Part shown: piece by piece, positions 17,971 through 23,763 of the stretch
How positions within the stretch are numbered: the stretch's first letter is position 1
How the letters are laid out: the number at the start of each line of letters is the position of its first letter
From: Streptomyces sp. NBC_00224
GTDB lineage: Bacteria > Actinomycetota > Actinomycetes > Streptomycetales > Streptomycetaceae
Length of the DNA stretch: 64,000 nt
NCBI RefSeq assembly: GCF_041435195.1
Contig: NZ_CP108106.1
Location: 7,329,001 to 7,393,000 of the forward strand
Direction of reading: 5' to 3'
Program-made: the position numbers and the translations under genes
Notes under the pieces: generated by a model
Seen by the model: only the letters and a program-made list of their open reading frames with translations
The model's database searches: none
Told to the model about the DNA's origin: nothing

Positions 17971-19273
17971 TCGTGTTGCCCGGGCCCGAGGTGAAGGCGC
18001 TGAGGATGTCGTTGAACGCGCCGCAGCCCTTGAGGGGCGGCAGGGTGTACGTGCCCTTCAGCTTGCCGCCGCTCAGCGGGTCGAACCTGCCCTCCGACGT
18101 GAGGTCGACGGCGGCGGGGGTGCCGGACTTGCAGTCCGCGCCGCCGCCCAGCGGGATGCCGAAGACGGCGATCTCGGGGAGCTTCACGTACATGCTGGAC
18201 TTGGTGGTGAGGTCACCGGCGGTGTTGAGCGTGCCGTTCGTCCAGCCGACCTGCTGGAACTCGATCTTCGCGGTCGCGGGGAGGAAACCGAGGATCGAGA
18301 ACTTGCCCGAGGTCGGGTTCAGCGTCAGATCGGCGTTGTACGTGCCCGAGGCGAGGTCGAAGTCGGCCTCGATGCCACCGGCCAGCGCGGCGGTCCCGTT
18401 CGCCGCCTTGATGGCCGAGCTTCCGGTGAGGCCGTAGCTCAGGTGGATGGGCGGGTTCGGGTTGGTGGGATTGGTGGGGCTAGTTGGGTTGGTGGGGTTG
18501 GTTGGACTTGTGGGGTTCGTAGGGTCGGTCGGGTTTGTTGGGTTCGTGGGGTTCGTAGGGCTTGTGGGGTTGGTCGGATTCGTAGGGTCGGTCGGATTCG
18601 TGGGGTTGGTGGGGTTGGTCGGGTTCGTGGGGTTGTTGTCCACGACCTTGAAGCGGTGCAGGGTCTTGTCCGTCGACGTCAGGGTGCACGCGGCGTCGAA
18701 CGTGTCCTTGCCCGTGACCAGTTGAACCGGCTTGCCGTTGGCGTCCCGCGCGATCATGTCGTGCAGCGAGATGTTGTTGACGTCGATGCTGCCGTCGCCG
18801 GTCTTGTCGAAGGTCAGCGGGGGCGCGTGGCCCGTGGCGATGACGCTGAAGTCGGCGGGCGGGCTGGGGATGTTGCCCTTGGCCACGTCGTTCTCGACCT
18901 TGATCCCGGAGAGCGGTCCGGACGGGGTGTTCACCGTGACGTCGGCGGTGGCCTTGCCCTCCAGGGTCCTGGCGCCGACCAGCCCCAGACCCTGCGCGGC
19001 CCGGGAGCTCACCAACGTGTTCGCGTTGATTTCGAAGGCCGGGGTCGCCTGGCCCATCGGGATCTCGGCCGGTATGTCGGCCGTGATGGTGATTTTGATC
19101 GGGTCGGCGTTGATCAGGGGGAAGACGCAGGAGTAGTCCTGCACCAGTTTGGCCGGTACCGCCGCTGCCGGGCCGGCGGCGGTGACCGACACCGTGGCGG
19201 TGACCACGCCGATGGCGGCGGTGACGGCCAGGGTGGACAGCGCCCCCTTGGTCCGCTTTCTCTGAATTCCCAT
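17942..19273 (-). CDS. Secreted DUF6801-like protein with NPT-repeat linker and unknown C-terminal module
   Basis: I start at ATG 19273 (443 residues), with GAGGGAG just upstream; a longer frame adds only a poor leader. A signal sequence (about 1-40) precedes the DUF6801-like domain (about 41-205), with Cys near 49 in YSCVFP and a second Cys near 195. Residues 211-274 are about 20 three-residue units (Asn/Asp/Ser-Pro-Thr). The C-terminal module (275-443) resembles that of the mce operon's first gene, with the same GCGA...FTSGPGN ending. No membrane anchor is seen, so it is probably released or bound non-covalently. A HrdB-like promoter lies at 19317-19345. Confidence 0.88.
   Translation of the reverse strand: MGIQRKRTKGALSTLAVTAAIGVVTATVSVTAAGPAAAVPAKLVQDYSCVFPLINADPIKITITADIPAEIPMGQATPAFEINANTLVSSRAAQGLGLVGARTLEGKATADVTVNTPSGPLSGIKVENDVAKGNIPSPPADFSVIATGHAPPLTFDKTGDGSIDVNNISLHDMIARDANGKPVQLVTGKDTFDAACTLTSTDKTLHRFKVVDNNPTNPTNPTNPTNPTDPTNPTNPTSPTNPTNPTNPTDPTNPTSPTNPTNPTSPTNPTNPNPPIHLSYGLTGSSAIKAANGTAALAGGIEADFDLASGTYNADLTLNPTSGKFSILGFLPATAKIEFQQVGWTNGTLNTAGDLTTKSSMYVKLPEIAVFGIPLGGGADCKSGTPAAVDLTSEGRFDPLSGGKLKGTYTLPPLKGCGAFNDILSAFTSGPGNTINMTLAKKG
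18452..18640 (-). repeat. Nine-base tandem repeats encoding (N/D/S)-P-T linker
   Basis: About 20 copies of a 9-base unit encode Asn-Pro-Thr with Asp or Ser variants inside the gene at 17942-19273. Codons vary between units (AAT/AAC, CCC/CCT/CCA, ACG/ACC/ACA), so the protein pattern is kept while the DNA has drifted; it is not a recent expansion. The linker is probably extended and Thr-rich, a possible O-mannosylation site. Confidence 0.85.
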
Positions 19274-19316
19274 GAGCTCCCTCTCGCAGTGATGAAGCCA
19301 TCGTGTTTCGGGTCGA

Positions 19317-19345
19317 AAACTACTGAGCGGTAAGGTGAGGGTCAA
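19317..19345 (-). promoter_or_regulatory. HrdB-like promoter of the DUF6801-like gene at 17942-19273
   Basis: On the minus strand TTGACC (19345-19340), 17 bases, then TAGTTT (19322-19317). Hexamers and spacing are identical to the promoter at 23015-23043, and a CCGAAAC follows the -10 in both. The predicted leader is about 35 bases, with GAGGGAG before the ATG. Confidence 0.7.
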
Positions 19346-19446
19346 GGTTAAATTCAGTACCGAACAACCAGGGAATTGTGAATTGGCAGCACTTGATGAA
19401 TCGGGTGGTCTTTTTTCGTGTTCCCGTGCGTGTTCCTCGCGTTGTA

Positions 19447-19479
19447 CGGACGTGATTCGGACGTGATTCGGACGTGCTG
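19447..19479. repeat. Three tandem 11-base repeats, possible operator
   Basis: CGGACGTGATT occurs twice in direct succession (19447-19457, 19458-19468), then a partial third copy (CGGACGTGCTG, 19469-19479). The 11-base step places each copy on nearly the same face of the helix. It lies just upstream of the -35 at 19501, in the gap between two divergent DUF6801-like genes. Confidence 0.55.
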
Positions 19480-19500
19480 GGAGCGGGCGTGAAATGGCCG

Positions 19501-19529
19501 TTGACCGCCATCCCCGACCTCACTACTTT
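19501..19529 (+). promoter_or_regulatory. HrdB-like promoter giving a leaderless transcript
   Basis: TTGACC (19501-19506), 17 bases, TACTTT (19524-19529). The -35 equals, and the -10 differs by one base from, the promoters of the two paralogous genes. The expected start of transcription is at or a few bases before the ATG at 19539, so the mRNA would be leaderless. Confidence 0.65.
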
Positions 19530-19538
19530 CCTTGGAGT

Positions 19539-20585
19539 ATGGGAGTTCCTAAAAACAGAACCAGGGTGAAATGCGCGCTCGGCGGCTCTGCGGCCCTCGC
19601 GCTGGCGGGCGGCGCGCTCCTCTCGTACGGGGTGGGCAGCGCGGCCGCGGTGGAGGCCCGGCTTTCGCAGACGTACGAGTGCAAGTTCCCGCTGATCGGG
19701 GCGGATTCGCTGAAGGTGGCGATCACTGCACAGCTGCCCGCCTCGGTTCCGGTGAACACCCAGACGGGCGCGATACGGATCGACGCGCTGTCCACGGTGA
19801 GCGCGCGGGCGGCGCAGGGCCTCGGGCTCGTGGGCGCGAAGACCGTGGAGGGGATCGCCTCGGCGAGCGCCACGGTGAACCTGCCGGGCGGCGACCAGCT
19901 CGACGTGGGCCTCGACACCACCGTGGCGAAAGCCGATGTGCCCGCTCCGGCCAGGGATTTCGACGTCAAGGCGTCCGGCGCGGCCCCGTCGCTCTCCTTC
20001 CGCAGACCCGGCTCGGCCACCATCGACGTCAACGCGATCACGCTGAAACTGACGGCCCGGGACGCGGCGGGCAAGGTCGTCCAACTGCCGCCCTACGAGG
20101 ACGTGTTCGAGGCGCCCTGCGTGCTCAAGCCGCCCGACCAGAACAAGACACTCCACCGCTTCACCATCACGGGCGCCGACCCGACGGGCCCGACCCCCAC
20201 CGGCCCGACCCCGTCCTCTCCACCTCCTTCCGGCCCCTCCCCGACCGGCTCCGCGACGGCCGGGCCCGGTCCGACGGGACCGTCCCCGACCGGCCCGAGC
20301 CCGACCGGGCCCGGCGGCACTCCAGGCCCGACCGGGCCCACCGGAACCGGCGGGCCCGGCTCGTCCGCCCCGCCGGCCGGCACGACCGGAGGCACCTCCG
20401 GCGGCACCGACCTGGTCACCCACGTCAACGGCCCCGGTGACGGCGGCGGCAGCCTCGCGGGCACCGGCGCCGCCGCCGCGGGCTGGCTGCTCACCGGTGC
20501 CGGAGTGCTCGGCGCCGCGGGCATCGCGGCCCTCCACCACGTGCCGCGCCGCATCCGGGGCGAGGGCGACGACGGGACCGTATGA
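19539..20585 (+). CDS. Secreted DUF6801-like protein with LAGTG sortase-type C-terminus
   Basis: ATG 19539 gives 348 residues. I prefer it to ATG 19494 because the paralogues all start MG-x-x-K/R, the conserved Cys then falls at residue 48 as in the others, and the promoter at 19501-19529 lies downstream of 19494. A signal sequence (1-38) and DUF6801-like domain (to about 215) are followed by a Pro/Gly/Thr/Ser-rich linker (about 222-300). LAGTG sits at residues 306-310, then a hydrophobic stretch and a basic tail RRIR. This is a LAXTG-type sorting signal as used by class E sortases in Streptomyces, so covalent attachment to peptidoglycan is likely. Confidence 0.88.
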   Translation: MGVPKNRTRVKCALGGSAALALAGGALLSYGVGSAAAVEARLSQTYECKFPLIGADSLKVAITAQLPASVPVNTQTGAIRIDALSTVSARAAQGLGLVGAKTVEGIASASATVNLPGGDQLDVGLDTTVAKADVPAPARDFDVKASGAAPSLSFRRPGSATIDVNAITLKLTARDAAGKVVQLPPYEDVFEAPCVLKPPDQNKTLHRFTITGADPTGPTPTGPTPSSPPPSGPSPTGSATAGPGPTGPSPTGPSPTGPGGTPGPTGPTGTGGPGSSAPPAGTTGGTSGGTDLVTHVNGPGDGGGSLAGTGAAAAGWLLTGAGVLGAAGIAALHHVPRRIRGEGDDGTV

Positions 20586-20606
20586 GCCGTACGCGTACGG
20601 CCGAAG

Positions 20607-21587
20607 TCACCCGGTCCGCCCGGCCGCCCGGCGGCGCAGCACCAGCCACACCACGACACCGGCCAGGGCGAGTCCGCTGAGGGCGACGACCGTCCAGTTC
20701 ACCGTGGCGTAGCCGATCTCGGCGCTCTCGACCAGGTTGCCCGCCGTGTCGCTGGCGGTCACCTCGACGTCCCCCCAGTCCACGAGCGGCGGCCCGACCC
20801 ACTTCTGGGTCACCTCGACGCGCTGGCCAGGCAGCAGTTCGGCGGGCAGGCGTCGCCCCGGGGGTTCGAAGGCGGTGTGCCCGAACACCCCTTTCGCGCG
20901 CAGGGTCACCTGCGGCGAGAGCATCACATTGCCGCTGTTGACCAGTGCGTACGAGATGGTCGCGGCGCGTTTCGCACCCGGTACGAGTGGTGCGGTGTAG
21001 CGGAACCTCACGTCGTCGATGCGCAGCCCTTGTACGCGGGCGCCGTTCACCTTCAGATAGACGCGGGCCCCGACGGCCTGCTGGACCGCGACCCCGTTGC
21101 CGTCGGTGCGGCCCAGACGCGTGTCGAGGGCGACGATCGCCCCCGGATGGTCGCCGGGCTCGGCGCGCTCGGGCACGGTGAGCGTGAAGGGGACGGTGAC
21201 CTCGCCGCCGCCGGGAACGGTCACCTCGGTGCGGTCCAGACGCGTCCAGGCCCCGACGCCGGTCATCCGCTCGCCCTTGTCGCGCACGGCGAATCCGCCG
21301 TCGCGCGGGGTGTTGTAGCCGTCCGTTCCATACAACTGGAAGGTCGCCGTCCGGGCGTCGAGGTTCTTCACGGTCACTTTGTCGCGCACGGTCGCGCCCC
21401 GGTCGGCGGTCATCCGGAAGTACGCCCGGGCCGGCGTGTTCGGCGCGCCCCGGTGCACCGGGAAGACCGACCAGCGGCCGTTGTCGGCGGCCTGCGCGGG
21501 AGGCGCGGGCAGCGCGGCGAACGCCGCGAGCAGCCCGAGAGCGGCGAGGAGCGGCGCCCACCGCCGCGAAGTGCTGCGCTTGCTCAT
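20607..21587 (-). CDS. WxL-interacting (DUF916-like) surface protein with C-terminal membrane anchor
   Basis: This 326-residue protein starts at ATG 21587, preceded by AGGGGGAA. A signal sequence (about 1-34) precedes a beta-rich domain (about 37-160) with TVKNLDARTATFQLYGTDGY and FTLTVPERAEPGDHPGAIVA, which fit the peptidoglycan-binding part of WxL-interacting proteins. A second Ig-like region (about 165-285) is followed by one membrane helix (about 292-313) and a basic tail RRRAAGR. It lies 76 bases after the gene of a WxL-domain protein on the same strand, the classic partner layout known from Firmicutes. The family call is from sequence pattern; the pairing is inferred. Confidence 0.82.
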   Translation of the reverse strand: MSKRSTSRRWAPLLAALGLLAAFAALPAPPAQAADNGRWSVFPVHRGAPNTPARAYFRMTADRGATVRDKVTVKNLDARTATFQLYGTDGYNTPRDGGFAVRDKGERMTGVGAWTRLDRTEVTVPGGGEVTVPFTLTVPERAEPGDHPGAIVALDTRLGRTDGNGVAVQQAVGARVYLKVNGARVQGLRIDDVRFRYTAPLVPGAKRAATISYALVNSGNVMLSPQVTLRAKGVFGHTAFEPPGRRLPAELLPGQRVEVTQKWVGPPLVDWGDVEVTASDTAGNLVESAEIGYATVNWTVVALSGLALAGVVVWLVLRRRAAGRTG

Positions 21588-21663
21588 ACGGGTTCCCCCT
21601 GAGAGCTCGTGGAGACGGAAGTGGGCCGGTCGCGGGGTGCGACCGGCCCGGGGGAGGCGCGAC

Positions 21664-22905
21664 TCACGTCAGGGTGAGGGTGAGCACGGCCTTGTAGTCG
21701 CCCGCGGCGGCCGTCGCGGGGATGTCGAGGGAGAGCGCGCCGTCCACGCTGAACTGACCGCCGGTGGCGGCCGCGTCGGGCGCCCCGGCCAGGGTGGCGC
21801 CGACGGTGCCGACGGGGCCCTCGGTCCCTGCCACGCAGTTGCTCTTGGAACCGGGGGCCGCCACGCACGCGGGCTTCCAGCTGAGCTTGTCCGCGCCGAT
21901 CGCGCCGACGGTGCCGGTCGCACCGGTGAAGTCGGTGACCTTGCCGGTCAGCGACCAGCCGGTGGCGCCGTTGCGGCCGTCCTTGACGGTGACGGTCTGA
22001 AGACTGCCGCTGGAGACGCCGCCCACGCCCTGGTTCACGGCGGAGAGGGCCACGCTGTCACCGGGCTGACTCATGGAGAGCGTGCCGGCCGCGGCCTTCA
22101 CCTGGGTGCTCAGGTTCTGCTGAGCGGTGGAACCGGAGGGTGCGGTGGGGTTGGTGGGGTTAGTGGGGTCGGTCGGGTTTGTTGGATTGGTGGGGTTGGT
22201 GGGATTCGTAGGGTTGGTCGGGTCCGTCGGGTTGGTGGGATTCGTTGGGTTCGTTGGGTTCGTGGGATTCTTCGGCACGACCTTGAAGCTCGCGAGGACC
22301 TTGTCCGTCGACTTCATCGTGCACGGCGCGTCGAACGTGTCCTTGCCCGTGACCAGCTGGATCGGCTTTCCGTTGGCGTCGCGCACGATCATGTCGTGCA
22401 GACCGATCCCGTTCACCTCGATGCGTGCGTCGCCCACCGTGTTGAACGTGAGTGAAGGCGCGTTGCCCTTGGCGTTGACCGTGAAGTCCGCGGGCGGGCT
22501 GGGAATGTTGGTCTTGTCGACCGTGTTCTCGACGCCGATTCCGGAGAGCGGTCCGTCCGGCGTGTATACCGTGACGGTCGCCGTCGCCTTGCCCTCCAGC
22601 GTCTTGCCGCCGACGAGTCCGAGCCCTTGTGCCGCCCGTGCGCTGACCTTCGTGGCCGTGTTGACCGCGAATGCGGGCGACGCCGTTCCCACTTCGATCT
22701 CGGTCGGTATCTCGGCCGTGATGGTGGCCTCGATCGGGTCGCTGCCGATCAGCGGAAATACGCAGTCGTACTGCTGGACCAGCTTTGCCGGGGCCGCCTG
22801 TGCGGTCCCGGCGCCCGCGAAGCCGAGAAGCCCCGCGACGACTCCACCGGCGGCGGCGACGGCCAGGGCGGATCTCGCCCCGGACTTTCTCTGCTGAGCT
22901 CCCAT
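21664..22905 (-). CDS. Secreted DUF6801-like protein with NPT-repeat linker and WxL domain
   Basis: This 413-residue protein starts at ATG 22905. A signal sequence (1-39) and DUF6801-like domain (about 40-205; Cys near 48 and near 196) precede about 14 units of N/D-P-T (211-253). The last 160 residues look like a WxL domain: a DGRNGATGWSLTGKVTDF stretch with the first W-x-L, and a YKAVLTLTLT ending where the second W-x-L is usual but Trp is replaced by Leu. WxL domains bind the cell wall non-covalently. The neighbour at 20607-21587 is the likely WxL-interacting partner. Confidence 0.85.
   Translation of the reverse strand: MGAQQRKSGARSALAVAAAGGVVAGLLGFAGAGTAQAAPAKLVQQYDCVFPLIGSDPIEATITAEIPTEIEVGTASPAFAVNTATKVSARAAQGLGLVGGKTLEGKATATVTVYTPDGPLSGIGVENTVDKTNIPSPPADFTVNAKGNAPSLTFNTVGDARIEVNGIGLHDMIVRDANGKPIQLVTGKDTFDAPCTMKSTDKVLASFKVVPKNPTNPTNPTNPTNPTDPTNPTNPTNPTNPTNPTDPTNPTNPTAPSGSTAQQNLSTQVKAAAGTLSMSQPGDSVALSAVNQGVGGVSSGSLQTVTVKDGRNGATGWSLTGKVTDFTGATGTVGAIGADKLSWKPACVAAPGSKSNCVAGTEGPVGTVGATLAGAPDAAATGGQFSVDGALSLDIPATAAAGDYKAVLTLTLT
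22146..22272 (-). repeat. Nine-base tandem repeats encoding (N/D)-P-T linker
   Basis: About 14 units of Asn-Pro-Thr or Asp-Pro-Thr are encoded in the gene at 21664-22905, the same linker type and the same position after the DUF6801-like domain as in the gene at 17942-19273. Codon drift between units is again visible. Confidence 0.85.
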
Positions 22906-23014
22906 GAGCTACCTCTTGTGTGTTGTACGGACAGTGCGGAACTGGCGCGAACACTCGCCCGTGAAAGGGCTTGAGGCTAGGTGAAGGGCGGAAAGTTCCG
23001 CGTTTCGGATGCGT

Positions 23015-23043
23015 AAACTACTTGCGAGTAGGGGGACGGTCAA
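23015..23043 (-). promoter_or_regulatory. HrdB-like promoter of the DUF6801-WxL gene
   Basis: Minus-strand TTGACC (23043-23038), 17 bases, TAGTTT (23020-23015), identical in hexamers and spacing to the promoter at 19317-19345; CCGAAAC follows the -10 in both. The predicted leader is about 100 bases. Confidence 0.7.
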
Positions 23044-23302
23044 GGCGCCGGATATGCAAGGGTGTCGGAGGTCCCGGTCATTCCTGTTTCTTGTCACCAC
23101 GGTGAGTACGGCCGTGCTGTTTCTTGTCTCCGCCGCACACATGCTCACCGGCGTGACAAATTCGGGAATGGAGGCGAAAGGGAACCTGAATGGAATAGGA
23201 AGGGAAAGCGATATTTCGGAAGCGGAGAGGATTCGCCCGCGTCCGTCGCCCGGTCTCGGGGGGTGATCGCGTGCCGCCTCCGACGGCCCGGCGGCGATTG
23301 CA
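23044..23302. other. Intergenic region without a supported gene
   Basis: This stretch has lower GC than its surroundings. One frame (from 23056 to 23266 on the plus strand) encodes about 70 residues with a hydrophobic segment, but its codons lack the usual third-position GC bias and no ribosome site or family resemblance is seen. I treat it as non-coding leader or spacer. Confidence 0.5.
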
Positions 23303-23336
23303 ATATGACGGCACGTCAGATATGACGGAACGTCAG
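23303..23336. promoter_or_regulatory. Tandem dyad operator upstream of the PKS cluster
   Basis: Two adjacent 17-base units (23303-23319 and 23320-23336) differ at one base. Each contains TGACG, three bases, CGTCA, so each is itself palindromic. They stand 16 bases before the ATG at 23353. Two dyads 17 bases apart suggest cooperative binding by a dimeric repressor or activator. Confidence 0.6.
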
Positions 23337-23352
23337 GAAAGGTGGGGAGCCC

Positions 23353-23763
23353 ATGGGGAAGCCGGGACGGCCGAGGAGGGCGCGGCAGGGTGCCAGGCGC
23401 CCTGGCAGCCTCTCCCCACGATCGGTAAGGTCGGCCCCGGCCGGGCGGCAGCCGGCCGCATCGACCCGCAACGCACCACGCTCGCCCCGGTCCTCCCCGT
23501 CGGGCGGCGCCGTCGAGAGTCCCCGCCCCACCGCGCGACCCCGCCCCACCGCAAGTCCCGGCAGCGGTACGAGTCACGGCACCAGCGCAAGTCCCCGTAT
23601 CAGCGCACCTCCTGGCAGTGGTACGAGCTCCACCGGCGGCCCGGCGCGGTCGGACGGCCCGCCCCCCGACCGTACGGCGGGCCCGCCGCCCCCGAGCCCG
23701 CGGCGCTCACCGCTGCCGCCACCCCCCTCGCAGCTCCATCGGTCTGATTCGGAGTGTTCATGA
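23353..23763 (+). CDS. Small Pro/Ser/Arg-rich hypothetical protein coupled to the PKS gene
   Basis: This 136-residue frame starts at ATG after AGGTGGGGAG, directly behind the tandem dyads, and its TGA overlaps the ATG of the PKS gene at 23760. Third codon positions are GC-rich. The sequence is low-complexity (Pro, Ser, Arg, Gly) with no recognisable domain and would be disordered. It may be a real leading gene, or just a translated leader that couples translation to the synthase. The ribosome site and overlap speak for it, the composition against. Confidence 0.35.
   Translation: MGKPGRPRRARQGARRPGSLSPRSVRSAPAGRQPAASTRNAPRSPRSSPSGGAVESPRPTARPRPTASPGSGTSHGTSASPRISAPPGSGTSSTGGPARSDGPPPDRTAGPPPPSPRRSPLPPPPSQLHRSDSECS

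Noticed and set aside
19494..19538. Upstream ATG 19494 as start of the LAGTG protein
   Set aside because: The promoter hexamers lie downstream of it, and the paralogues align from the ATG at 19539.
23271..23747. Alternative 158-codon frame before the synthase
   Set aside because: It starts before the tandem dyads, has no ribosome site, and codes for a low-complexity His/Arg/Pro sequence; the overlapping frame at 23353 fits better.
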